The translations under genes and the position numbers were made by a program. A stretch of 64,000 bases of DNA from Raphanus sativus (lineage: Eukaryota; Streptophyta; Magnoliopsida; Brassicales; Brassicaceae), in NCBI RefSeq assembly GCF_000801105.2, contig NW_026615344.1:1-64000 (forward strand), given 5' to 3'. A model generated the notes under the pieces. The model saw only the letters and a program-made list of their open reading frames with translations. It had not been told where the DNA came from and searched no databases. Shown here piece after piece: positions 1 to 10,671 of the stretch. How positions within the stretch are numbered: position 1 is the stretch's first letter; the number at the start of each line of letters is the position of its first letter.

Positions 1-3
1 TTA

Positions 4-774
4 TTAAGCTCGACGAACTGTGGCACTTGGCGCGCGAAGACTCGTCACGTTAACTTCGGCGGGGGCCATTGCTTCCATCCCGTAAGCAAGAGAGAAAGGG
101 GTGGATTTAGTCGCACCGCGGGGAGTCGTTCGGTGCGACCAGAGGACGCCGTCCAATCGTCGGCCCAATGGCCTTTCTTGAGGTCGAGTCGCTTCTTGAT
201 TCCATCGATGATAATTTTGTTGGAGGATTCCGCCTGTCCGTTTCCTTGCGGGTAGCGAGGAGTCGAAGGGCTTAGGCGGATATTCCACTTGTTGCAGAAC
301 TCTTTGAAGTTTCCGGACATGAACTGAGAGCCATTGTCCGTTATGATCTCGTATGGCAAACCATGACGGCAAATGATGTTCTTCCAGACGAAAGTGCGGA
401 CTTCCTTGTCCGTTATCTGAGAGAATGCTTCAGCTTCAATCCATTTAGTGAAGTAGTCGGTGAGGACCAGGATGAAACGGCGTTGGCGTGAGTTCGGGCA
501 TTGGCCCGATGATGTCCATCCCCCACCTCATGAACGGATAGGGGGCAGCAGATGTCCGCAACAGCTCAGTGGGACTGTGGATGCTCGGAGCATGACGCTG
601 GCATTTGTCGCACCGACGAGCGTATGCCTCGCAGTCAGTGTTCATAGACGGCCAAAAGAATCCCAAGCTTCGAACCTTGAGGGCGAGTGCTCGGCCTCCC
701 GAGTGGTTTCCTCCTGCTCCGTCGTGAGTTTCAGCCATTACTCGGCGTACTTCATCGCCCTGGATGCACTTCAA
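4..774 (-). pseudogene. Retrotransposon integrase, frameshifted and cut by window edge
   Basis: The piece at 445-774 has the zinc-binding HHCC domain (THDGAGGNHSGGRALALKV... YARRCDKCQRHAP) and the start of the catalytic core with GMDIIGPMP. The core continues in a second frame with IITDNGSQF and an NGQAESSNK block (45-359) and then in a third frame to position 4. It would insert the cDNA into host DNA. The C-terminal part and the rest of the element are outside the window. Confidence 0.85.
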
Positions 775-894
775 GAGAACCTGTTCGCGGTCACTCGGTG
801 AAGTTCGTCGTTATGACGACGTAGTGGGCGCTGCGTCTCTTCAGGCGTCTCGCTGCCCACTTATCGCTCGGCAGTTCTTCTCGTATGAGATAAT

Positions 895-1941
895 CTAGGA
901 ACTCGGCTCGCCAATCGACTGAGGTATCGTCGCGATCGGGCATCTCAGTGTCGGTTTGATCGGTTGCGGATCGTCGAGTTGTTGCAGAGATTGGAGCGAT
1001 GAGAGAGCTTTCGTCGGAGGAAGAATCGATGCTCGTCGATCGATCCGATGTATGGGTATCGTCCTTTTGACCTGATCGTGGAGTTTGCTCCCGAGTGCGG
1101 CTAAGGCATCGGCGCAAACGTTCTCTCCGCGAGGAACCTTGGTGAGTTCGAAGAAATCGAATTCCCTAGCGAGCTCCTGAACCACTCGGAGATACGCATC
1201 CCATTCTATCATTGCGAGCATCGTAGTCGCCGCTAAACTGGCTAGCGACGAGCTGCGAGTCGCAATAAGCACTCAAGCGTTTGGCTTTGACGGCTCGGGC
1301 GAGACGAAGACCGGCGATCAACGATTCATACTCTGCCTCGTTGTTAGAGGCCGGGAAGCCGAAGCTGAAAGACTGGCGGATGAGTTCTCCTGTTGGCGAT
1401 TGAAGCTGGACTCCAGCACCGGATCCTTTACTCGTTGATGATCCGTCGACATGAAGAATCCAATTGGGACTCGGGATATCGAGGTCTTGTGCAAGATCTG
1501 GCGTGAGTCGACAAGGAAGTCGGCGAGGACTTGAGATTTGGCGGCTGTTCGACATTTGTACGTAATGTCGAGCTCACTCAGTTCGATTGCCCACTTGGTC
1601 AGCCGGCCGGCTCTGTTGGGATTTTGCAGGACGGTGCGGAGCGGTTGGTCGGTCAGAACCTCGATAGAGTGTGACTGGAAGTAGGGTCGTAATTTCCTCG
1701 CGGAGTCGACGACGGCCAGAGCCAGCTTTTCAAGGGTTGGGTATCTGGTCTCCGGGCCGGTCATGCGTCTGCTCGTAAAAAAATCGGACGCTGCTCGCCA
1801 CGGTCCTCCTTGATCAAGACACTGCTGACGGCTGCCGAGGAAACGGCGATATAGAGAGACAAAACGTCTCCTACGTCTGGCTTGGCCAAGACGGGAGGAG
1901 TCGTCAGGTATTGTTTGAGTTGGACGAACGCGTCCTCGCAT
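895..1941 (-). pseudogene. Retrotransposon RNase H plus second (archaeal-type) RNase H, frameshifted
   Basis: The piece at 1318-1941 has the gypsy RNase H end with FFTSRRMTGPETRYPTLEKL and IEVLTDQPL. Next comes a second RNase H with WILHVDGSS, NNEAEYESLIAGLRLA and AYCDSQLVASQ (1166-1555), continuing in another frame to about 895. Two RNase H domains in tandem are the hallmark used here to place the element in the Tat lineage. Confidence 0.82.
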
Positions 1942-2997
1942 TTATCGTCCCAGATGAACTTCTTGTTCCCTCGAGGAGATCATAGAAGGGAAGACACTTG
2001 TCGGTAGATCGGGAGATAAAGCGATTAAGGGCGGCGATGCGTCCTGTTAGTCTCTGAACTTCGCGGCAGTTTCTCGGACTGGGGAGGTTCAGGACTGCTG
2101 AGATCTGTTTCGGGTTAGCCTCTATTCCTCGTTGCGTGACGATGTAACCAAGGAATTCGCCCGAGGAGACGCCAAACGTGCACTTTGCGGGATTCAACTT
2201 CATCCCGTACTTGTTTAGGATGGTGAAGCATTCCTTCAAGTGTGCTAGGTGGTCGTCGGCTCGGAGGGATTTGACGAGCATGTCGTCGATATAACTTCCA
2301 TTGTTTTCCCCAACTGGTCGGCGAACATCCTGTTAACGAGCCTCTGGTAGGTTGCCCGGCGTTTTTCAACCCGAATGGCATCACCTTATAACAGTAAGTT
2401 CCCCGGTCAGTGATGAAAGCGGTTTTCTCCCGGTCGTCTGGGTGCATCAGGATCTGGTTATAGCCCGAGAAGGCGTCCATGAACGTCAGCATCTCGTTGC
2501 CGGCCGTTGATTCGACTAGGCGATCGATGCTAGGCAACGGGTAGCTGTCCTTTGGACATGCTTTGTTGAGGTCGGTAAAATCGACGCAAACGCGCCATTT
2601 ACCGTTCTTCTTCTTAACCCACCGGGTTGGCCAGCCATTCCGGGTAACGAACTTCAGTGATTGAGCCGGCACCGAGTAAACGCTCGACTTCCTTCTGCGA
2701 CTGCTTTGGATCGCTCTGGTCCAACTTTCTTCTCTTCTGCCGGATGGGTTTGAAGTTGGGATCAACATTGAGCTCGTGGGTCGTGATAGCTGGATCGATT
2801 CCCTTCATATCAGACATTGTCCAGGCGAATGTGGATAGGTTTTGCTTAAGGAACTCGAGAATCTTCTGCTGCATTTCGTCGGGCAGAAATGCGCCTACTC
2901 GGACTGATTTGCTCGGATCCGACTCGTCAACTGGTACTTCGAGAACCTCTTCCTTTTGCGGGCAGACTTTGCTCGTGAGGAGAGACCGAGTTGACAA
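1904..2997 (-). pseudogene. Retrotransposon reverse transcriptase region, frameshifted
   Basis: Pieces at 2614-2997, 2115-2768 and 1904-2281 together give a gypsy-type reverse transcriptase: the WRVCVDFTDLNKACPKDSYP block, FMDAFSGYNQILM (first catalytic Asp), MPFGLKNAG, and a YIDDML catalytic box near 2280-2300 that lies in a different frame from the preceding block. At least two frameshifts interrupt it. It would copy element RNA into cDNA. Confidence 0.85.
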
Positions 2998-3098
2998 GTG
3001 ATTGGGAGCGCTGGATTTTAACCGTGGCGATCAGGAGATCACGCGCGGCCTGCTGATCGCCTTTCAGAGTTTTGATCGATCCGTCTGATCCTGGGAAC

Positions 3099-3878
3099 TT
3101 AACACACTGATGATAGTTGATGCGATTGCTCGCATTGAATGCAGCCATGGGGTGCCGAGTATAACGTGGTAAGGGGGCTTTGAACCGACCACAGAAAACT
3201 TGACTGTCCGAGTGACCCGCATGCGTGAACCGAGAGGCGGATTGTGCCTGCGATCACTTCTGACGAGCCGTTGAACCCTGTCAGGGTCCGAGTAGAAGGC
3301 TTGACGTCATTGAGGTCAATCCCATCTTTTACGAGGGTTTCGCGAAAGATGATATCTACCGAGCTCCCGGTATCGATAAGTACTTTTGTGACGTCGTACT
3401 TGTCGACACCGAGCACGACGAGCAAAGGATCGTTATGAGGGAGGTGCACGCCGAGTGTATCGTCAGACGAAAAGGGTAATCGGCTGATCGTCCACTTGCT
3501 TCTGGGGCCACCGTTGGGAAGTGGTGCTTGCCTTCGGTGGTCTTTGACTGCTCTTACCGAATCGCCGCAGGGAGGCGATCCACCCATAATGACGTTTATC
3601 CGGGGACGAGTTTGTGCTCGCTTTGCGCGGAGCACGTCACGGAGGTCGTTACTCGTTTCGGCAGTATCCCTTTTCTTGCGGTTAAGGTTGTCCGCAAGTC
3701 GCCGATCTTCGCGTTGAGTTTGTCTCGCAAATCGCAGTTCGGCTTGTCGGCGCACTGCCTTTGGGAGGATTCTTGTGCCGAAGCTTTCGCGGCGCGATTC
3801 GAGTCGATCTGTCGGCGGAGATCGGAGGAGACTGGCGTTCCTCGGCCGGATCGAAACTTTTGATCGAGGAGGGAGCAA
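3099..3878 (-). pseudogene. Retrotransposon aspartic protease region
   Basis: One open piece of 259 codons containing the retropepsin active site VLIDTGSSVDIIF, with a long basic N-terminal linker that would join it to Gag. It would cleave the Gag-Pol polyprotein. It lies between gag and reverse transcriptase, as in Ty3/gypsy elements. The N- and C-terminal ends are out of frame with gag and with reverse transcriptase. Confidence 0.82.
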
Positions 3879-3894
3879 AAGATCCGTAGTGCGT

Positions 3895-5543
3895 CTAGGT
3901 TTTCGTGTCGTCGTCTGTCTTCGGACGAGGACCCGGATTCGTTCTCCCTTGTTGCGGTGGGCCGCGGATCACTTCGATGCGCTGGCGATTGGTCGGCTGA
4001 TCGTCATCTGCCGAGTCGTCGTCATCATCGGTCTCTCGAGCAGCTTTCTCCGTATCCTTCGACTGTTTGTCGTTTTTACGGTTCTTGCCCTGCGATTTAC
4101 GCTGAGCCTTCTTGTCTTTGTTCCTGCTCCAGCTGTTTTCTCCTTTTGGCTTTGGTTTAGGCGGCTGGATCTTGTAATCCCGCTTTCGATCGAGGAGAGG
4201 AACTGGGCGTAGAGGATTGCACTCGGTCGTGTCGTGTCCCTTCACGTCGTGATACTTGCAATGCTTCGTGAGATCGATGGGAGTTCTGGTCGGTCCTGGA
4301 GCCGAATCGACTTTAGCCACGACACCCAGCACTCGGGGTACTGGGAGATGCATCTGGAGAGTCGGTCTCTCGCTGGTAAACATTCCACTTTTTATCGTGC
4401 AGGACCATGGTTGAGACAGGGGCGTTGTTCTCGTCCACGACGTAGAGGAGACCTCCTTTTTTTGCCGCCGTTATCAGCTGGCGCGTGCTGGCGTGGCTCT
4501 GGCCGAGCACCCGCACTTTTGGCTGCGACCGGCTTGGCAGCGTTCTGCTTCCGAATTATTGCCTTGGTGTCTTCTTCCATTCGGATGAAATTGTGAGACC
4601 GGGCAATAGCATCGGGAAGTGAAGTCGTGGGGTTGGAATACAGGTCCTTACGAAACTTCGAGTTGACGAGGAGAGTGTTCATCAAAGCGTCGATAGCGAT
4701 GTGATCAGGGACGTCGACTCGGGAAACGATCGTCTTGAACTTTTCCATGTAGTCCTTGAGGCTTTGGTCCTTTGTTTGCGCCATATTCCACAGGCTGGAA
4801 GCGGTTGCTGCTCGCTTGGTAAACATGATGTAAGTCTTGAGGAAAACGGCTGATAGGTCTCGGAAACTGCGAATCGAGTTCTCGCTGAGCTGTGAGAAAC
4901 AGGTTAGCGCTTGTTCGTTGAGTGTTTCGACGAAGAGCTGACAATATCCTGCGTCCTTCTCTTCGTCGGAAAGGCGAGCTCTGGCCATAGCTATGTTGAA
5001 GGCTGTCAGATGTTCGACGGGGTCGCCGCCGGGTTTGTACTCGGGGAGACGGAGCTTTTCTATCTTGCGGAGTTGGACCCTGGTTAGCTCGCTAGCGAAG
5101 GGCGAGCGCGAAGTAGAGGCGATGACGCTGTCGATCTGAGGGGCTGCGCTCGTCGCTTGGTGGATCTGCGAGCTCATTTGTTGGAGGCTGAGTTTGAGCT
5201 CGGCGATCTCGCGAATCGTCGTCGGATCTGCTGTCGTCGGAGTAGGGTATACGGCGGGAGGACCGTTAGGGTCAGATTCGTCCACAGCGCGGTCTTCTGC
5301 CGGCGTTGGGGGGAAGAGATGCCGGCAGACGGGTTGGGAACGGTTCGTCGGTCCAGCGGGAGCAGTGAGGGCAGCCACGAGAGCAGCGAGCTGTTCATTC
5401 GTCGTTTTCTGGACTTCTTCTTGATGCGCGAGGCGAGCCATCACGGAGCTCATGAAGTCCGACGAGAGAAGGGGAGGAGGAGGCGGAGGCGTAAGCTCGG
5501 TCGCTTCGCCGGAAGAGCCGGGGTTCGAGTCACCAATCGTCAT
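3895..5543 (-). pseudogene. gag: Retrotransposon gag, broken
   Basis: The first open piece (4392-5543) starts with ATG about 30 bases inside the primer site and carries a proline-rich N-terminus, then a retrotransposon Gag capsid domain with the typical LPEYKPGGDPVEHLTAF start and an LKDYMEKFKTIV segment. A second piece in another frame (3895-4383) carries a single zinc knuckle, CKYHDVKGHDTTEC, and a Lys/Asp-rich tail. A frameshift near 4390 separates them. Gag packages the element RNA into virus-like particles in the cytoplasm. The frame break means this copy gives at most a truncated capsid protein. Confidence 0.85.
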
Positions 5544-5572
5544 ACTGGGCTAAGAAACGTTACTCTGATCGG

Positions 5573-5590
5573 CCCCACGGTGGGCGCCAA
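5573..5590 (-). other. Primer-binding site of the gag-pol unit
   Basis: Same TTGGCGCCCACCGTGGGG sequence, one base from the inner LTR. Downstream of it the two internal domains share no obvious sequence, so the short domain is not simply a gag-pol deletion next to the primer site. Confidence 0.72.
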
Positions 5591-5591
5591 T

Positions 5592-5999
5592 TGTTTGAAC
5601 CGAAATCGGTGCTGTACAAGGGGTAGACTGATTTCGATGGTGGGGTTAGGAGAGGTCTTCATAATGAGCTTGAACTGGATAGATGGAGAGTAAAGAGTGT
5701 GTAATATGTTATAGCTGGACCCGGTGAAGGGTTGCCTACGTACCCCGAGAGGGGATCAAGCCAATCGTAGTTCTACAACGAAAGGTCACAAGTGCTTAGA
5801 AGAAAGCATGTGATTTGGTGTTTATCTCTAGAAAGTGTGAGAAGAGAGGCAAGATCTCCAAGAGAGGGTCCTTCTCAAGGAGGGGATGCCTCCTTATTTA
5901 TAGAAGGATGAGGTCTAGGGTTTTCCTAGTCACCTCCTTTTAAATGGGCTGAGCCCATTATCTTATAGGCCTTGTTGGGGGTAAAACCCATGTCCAACA
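5592..5999 (-). repeat. Long terminal repeat, inner copy (408 bp)
   Basis: Same TG...CA ends as the copy at 7409-7814. It has a polypurine tract on its upstream side (6000-6017) and a primer-binding site on its downstream side (5573-5590), so it acts both as 3' LTR of the short domain and as 5' LTR of the gag-pol unit. TATAAATA on the minus strand at 5895-5902 is the likely promoter. Confidence 0.93.
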
Positions 6000-6017
6000 G
6001 TAAGCCCCCCCCAGTTC
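6000..6017 (-). other. Polypurine tract
   Basis: Minus strand reads ACTGGGGGGGGCTTAC directly before the TGTTGG start of the inner LTR. This is the expected position and composition for the plus-strand priming site. Confidence 0.75.
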
Positions 6018-6104
6018 GTTGAGAGATGAAGTTGATCTCTACGAATTTTACGAAGAGGTTTATAAGACAATGGACTCAGCGCATTTACATTTAACGATCC
6101 AAGC

Positions 6105-6510
6105 GAGTTTACTTTGAACTTGTGCCTAGTAGAAGGCAAGTTTAAATAAACTCGTGCTTAGGAGTCGTAGCTCGACGAGTAACTCGTGCCTAGTGGAAGG
6201 CAAGTTTACCGTGCTTCGGCGTATAACTCGTGCCTTGTAAAAGGCGAGTTTATCAAACCCATGCCTAAGAACTATAGCTCGGCGAATAAGCCATGCCTAG
6301 TAAAGAAAGAGTTTACTAAACTCGTGCTCGATAAAGGCGAGTTGTCGGTAACTCGTGTCTAGAAAAAGGTGAGTTGAATGAAACTCATGTCTAGTAGAAG
6401 ACAAGTTTATTCAACTCGTACCTAGTAAAAGACGAGTTTACGACTAACTCGTGCCTAGTAAAAAGCAAGTTTGTAAACCCATTTCTAAAAAAGGTAAGCT
6501 GTACTCGTGC
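6105..6510 (-). repeat. Irregular tandem repeats, ACTCGTGCCTAGTA type
   Basis: Repeated motif ACTCGTGCCTAGTAxAAGGCGAGTTTA at roughly 30-65 base spacing, diverged, lying between the polypurine tract and the 28-bp array. Non-coding. Confidence 0.75.
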
Positions 6511-6789
6511 CTTAGCGTAAGTAACTTGGCAAAAGTCCAAATTCAATTAGGATCAGAGAGACAAAATCATACCAAAACCTTGCCTCTGTTACATGGCAAT
6601 GTGATGAGCTCTCAGCGAGAAACTGCGCCATGTGCCGACCAAAAGCTTCCACTTGTGCATCTTCCCTCAACTCGAAATTGTGATCGACAAAAAGTTGCAA
6701 AGGGAAGCGAGATGAATCTTCTCCTCCACATCCGAGTAACCGCAAGACTCTCAACCTTGTGGTCGTGGAACCGCGGTCCCGAGTAACTG

Positions 6790-7345
6790 CTAAAGACCGA
6801 GCCGAGTGACTGCGAGAGAGAGTGATCCGAGTGAATGCAAGAGAGCAAACTGTGCCGAGTAACCGCGAGAGATCGAGCAGTGCCGAGTAACCGCGAGAGA
6901 GCGAATCGTGCCGAGTAACCGCGAGAGAACGAACCGTGTCGAGTAACCGCGAGAGAGCAAACGGTGTCGAATAACTGCGAGAGAGCGAACCGTAACGAGT
7001 AATCGCGAGAGAGTGAACCGTGCCAAGTAACCGCGAGAGAGCGAACGGTGTCGAATAACTGCGAGAGAGCGAATGGTGACGAGTAACCGCGAGAGAGCGA
7101 ACCGTGCTGAGTAACCGCGAGAGAAACGAACTGTGTCGAGTAATCGCGAGAGAGCGAACGGTGACGATTACTCGCGAGAGAACGAACCGTGTCGAGTAGC
7201 CGCGAGAGAGCGTACCGTGCTGAGTAATCGCGAGAGAGCGAACGGTGACGAATAATCACGAGAAAGCGAACCGTGTCGAGTAACCGCGAGAGAACGAACC
7301 GTATCGAGTGATCGCGAGAGAGCGAACGGTGACGACCAAACGGTC
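6790..7345 (-). repeat. 28-bp minisatellite in the retrotransposon
   Basis: About 19 imperfect copies of a 28-base unit of the type GCGAGAGAGCGAACCGTGTC followed by GAGTAACC. Since 28 is not a multiple of 3, the array reads open in several frames with a 28-residue period; these are shadows of the repeat. Tandem repeats between pol and the 3' LTR are common in Tat/Ogre elements. Confidence 0.9.
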
Positions 7346-7389
7346 AAACGGACTCCGAGTCCAATCTTCTTCGAAGATACTTCTCCATG

Positions 7390-7406
7390 CCCCACGGTGG
7401 GCGCCA
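7390..7406 (-). other. Primer-binding site of the short retro domain
   Basis: Minus strand reads TTGGCGCCCACCGTGGGG, two bases inside the LTR end. It starts TGGCGCC, the complement of a tRNA 3' end with CCA. The tRNA was not identified. Confidence 0.7.
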
Positions 7407-7408
7407 AC

Positions 7409-7814
7409 TGTTTGAACCGAAATCGGTGCTGTACAAGGGGTAGACTGATTTCGATGGTGGGGTTAGGAGAGGTCTTCATAATGAGCTTGAACTGGATAGA
7501 TGGAGAGTAAAAGAGGTGTAATATGTTATAGCTGGACCCGGTGAAGGGTTGCCTACGTACCCCGAGAGGGGATCAAGCCAATCGTAGTTCTACAACGAAA
7601 GGTCACAAGTGCTTAGAAGAAAGCATGTGATTTGGTGTTTATCTCTAGAAAGTGAGAAGAGAGGCAAGATCTCCAAGAGAGGGTCCTTCTCAAGGAGGGG
7701 ATGCCTCCTTATTTATAGAAGGATGAGGTCTAGGGTTTTCCTAGTCACCTCCTTTTAAATGGGCTGAGCCCATTATCTTATAGGCCTTGTTGGGGGTAAA
7801 ACCCATGTCCAACA
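7409..7814 (-). repeat. Long terminal repeat, upstream copy (406 bp)
   Basis: Begins TGTTGGACATGGG and ends GGTTCAAACA on the minus strand, so has the canonical TG...CA ends. It is nearly identical to the LTR at 5592-5999 (a 2-bp indel and a few substitutions seen by eye). A TATAAATA box lies on the minus strand at 7710-7717. The host sequence begins at 7815. Confidence 0.93.
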
Positions 7815-7815
7815 G

Positions 7816-8241
7816 ATCCTCTTCGTGATTAGACAAAATGTGACCTAACAAATATGATTATGATCTTAACATAAGATTATAACTGTAATAATTAAACACA
7901 CTGGTACGTAAGGTAGGTATGAAGTTGCTTTCAGAGGGATGGTGTGGGGGCTCTTCATTCATATTCCAAAGCCAAATTAAACTGTTGACAACCATGTCGC
8001 CCATTTAGCTTTGTGTTTCTATTCTTACATCAATTATTATTCAATGATTTCAGTCTTTAAGTTGTTTTTCTGTTTATCTCAAAGATCGTTTTCATCTTAT
8101 ATCAGCCAAGATTACATATTACAGCATTTTTTTCAAGAAATACACTTAGATAGCTCTAAAAAGTTTTTGTCACAAATATAGTTTTTAAGAATCAAAATGA
8201 CAAAAATATTTTATTAAAGATATGAATATACATTTATACTA
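7816..8241. other. Intergenic, shared by both arms
   Basis: Single-copy-like AT-rich DNA with its partner at 61837-62269. No gene seen. Confidence 0.6.
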
Positions 8242-10274
8242 TCTTATTATATAAAACTTGGTTCTTCAAAGTTACTAATTAACATGTTCGCGACACATGG
8301 CAATTAAAAGTTTAAGATTGTGACATGTGTTAATATATCTCAAATTTTATTATAAATATTATTAGTAGTAATTTTCCATTTTAAAAATTCTAAACAAAAG
8401 ATTTAAGATTGTGACATGTGTTAATCTATCTCATAATTAAAAATCTTATTAATAATAATTTTCCATTTTTAAAATTCTAGACAAAAGATAATTGTAAAAG
8501 ATTATTTGATAGTAATTTTCCTTCTAATATTTTTACATATGTTTAAATATATAATGATTAAAATATATGTACTTATATAATAAAACGAATTTGAATAATC
8601 GAATTGTAAATATTTTTAATAGTTAAATTTTTTTTAATATTATTTTTTTCAGAATTTTCCTTCTTTAAGATTGTGAAATGCGTTAATCTATCTCATAATT
8701 AAATTCTTATTATAAATATTATAAATAGTAATTTTCCATTTTTAAATTTCTAAACAAAGATAATATGTACAAACTTATTTTTTAGTTTAAAACACTGTCA
8801 AAATTATTAATTAATATGATTGTGACACATGACAGTAATATATTAAAATTTTTGATATTTGGTTAAAAATATTACATGAAATGTAATAATATAAATGTAG
8901 TATTTTGACAATTTTTTAATTTACTTTAGAAATTGGAAGCCATGAATATTTGATAGTTTTTAGTTTTATGTTAATAACATGTATTAGAAAAACACATGTT
9001 CAAAAGAGATGAAATTACTTCTTTAACAAAATTTAGGATAAAATGTGCATTAAAAATTTTGAGTAAATAGAAAAATAATATTTTAATTAAAATAATTTAT
9101 AGTAAATAAAATATTTCAAATATTTTTATAAAGGATTTTTAAAATAGTATTTATCTTAAAATTACTACTAAATATTTTAAAATTAATTATAATATTTAAT
9201 AATTTTGAAATATTTTTAGAAAAATTAATTTATAATAGTTCGTAGTATATATATTTTTAATCATAAAATATTCTAACAAATTTCAAAATATTTAAAATAA
9301 AAATATCATCAAATATTGTTTGCAATTATATTTTGTTTAAAATTTTAAAATAGAAATTAATATTAAATAATATTATGATAACTATTAACAGAAATAATTT
9401 TGTTATCTTAGTATATATTTATTTGTTTATGAGATAGTTTAACTCATATCACATTTTAAAATATATAATTCATATGTCACAATCATGTTACCTATTAATT
9501 TTGAAAAAATAGGCTCAATATAGTATTTTATGATAAGATTTAATTAAAATTTTAGAAAATGAAAATTAGTGTTAATAAACTATTTTTCAAATCTTTTTTT
9601 TCTGTTAATTGAAAAAGGAAAATTGTTCAAGTTACTATTAAATAATTTAAAATTGTTTTTTAACATTAAATAGTTTTAAAATTAGTTGTTTCAAACTTCA
9701 TTTATTTTATTTTCATGGTACATATATTTTTAATCATTACATATTAAAAAACATGTCACAATATTAGAAAACAAATAGTTATCAAATATTTTTTGCAATT
9801 ATATTTTGGTTAGGGTTTCAAAAATGGAAAATTACTATTAAATAATATTAATAATTACTTTCTAAAAATTTTGTTTTGGTTATTATCTTAGTATATATCT
9901 TAATTATGAGATATATTAGAACAAGTCACATTTTAAATATATAAATTGCCATCATTTAATTATCAACTTTGAAGAAACCAAGCAATTTAAAAAAACTATA
10001 AAACAAAATTAAATTATAAAATTCAACAATATTGTAAATTATTAATAAAACATGAATAAAAAATTTCTATTAAATAAATAAATAAAGATTATGTATCATG
10101 ATTATAAAATAAAGATTTTAACTTGAATTTATGTAAAAAAAATAATTATAAAATAAATTTCACAACATATGCAAATTAATCATAAATTATAATAAAATTT
10201 ATTATTTATTTTATTTATTTTCTTATTATTAAAACATCAAAAATCCCGTTGCAACGCAACGGGCTTATATCTAG
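8242..10274 (+). mobile_element. Non-autonomous Helitron, 2.0 kb
   Basis: Starts TCTTATTATATAAAACTTGG, ends CTAG, with the hairpin CCCGTTGC-AAC-GCAACGGG at 10245-10263 just upstream of the end. It lies between A (8241) and T (10275). The partner arm shows the uninterrupted site CATTTATACTA|TATATAATATAT at 61836/61837, which proves the boundaries. The interior is AT-rich with three related blocks containing AAGATTGTGACATG (about 8312, 8404, 8666). No Rep/helicase frame is visible. Confidence 0.92.
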
Positions 10275-10671
10275 TATATAATATATTTTTCAAAAAGCTT
10301 AATCAGTTTTTACTAATATAACTGTAAATAGAAATATTAAAAGCTAAAAAAGTTTTTTTAAAAAACAATTTCCGAATTTCAAAAAAAAAATTCAAAAAAA
10401 AAATTCAAAAAAAAGGAAAATTTATAAAAAAGTTCAAATTTTAAAACATATAATTTGAAACTATCTAAAATTATTCTTTATTTTTATTCTTATTTTTATT
10501 TATTATTTATTATTTATTATTTTATTCTTTCATTTGTACTGTATACTTAGGATATAAGGGTCTTTTTATCTTTCAATAAAACATTTTGGTCATTTTTATT
10601 CTTGAAAATTCTTTTTGTGACGAAATTTTTGAAAAAGTTTATTCGAGAGAAATGCTTTTTTTTTAATATAA
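10275..10671. other. Intergenic, shared by both arms
   Basis: AT-rich DNA with A-runs around 10380-10420; the partner is about 61490-61836. No gene. Confidence 0.55.

Larger units (their letters stand above)
1..7814 (-). mobile_element. Ty3/gypsy LTR retrotransposon, Tat lineage, composite with two LTRs, runs off left edge
   Basis: Minus-strand element. The order along the element is LTR (7409-7814), primer-binding site, a 1.4 kb non-coding domain, polypurine tract, second LTR (5592-5999), second primer-binding site, gag, protease, reverse transcriptase, RNase H, a second RNase H, integrase. Integrase last and two RNase H domains are features of the Ty3/gypsy Tat/Ogre lineage. The 3' end and third LTR lie beyond position 1. 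Coding frames are interrupted about every 300-500 bases, so this copy is probably not autonomous. The outer edge at 7814/7815 is exact: the inverted partner at 62269 carries the same host sequence without the element. Confidence 0.9.

Noticed and set aside
6790..7345. CRISPR-like array
   Set aside because: Units are contiguous with no unique spacers, in a plant nuclear retrotransposon.
6612..7479. Ser/Arg/Leu repeat protein frames on the minus strand
   Set aside because: They are translations of the 28-bp minisatellite; several overlapping frames look alike, there is no domain, and the array is inside the retrotransposon non-coding part.
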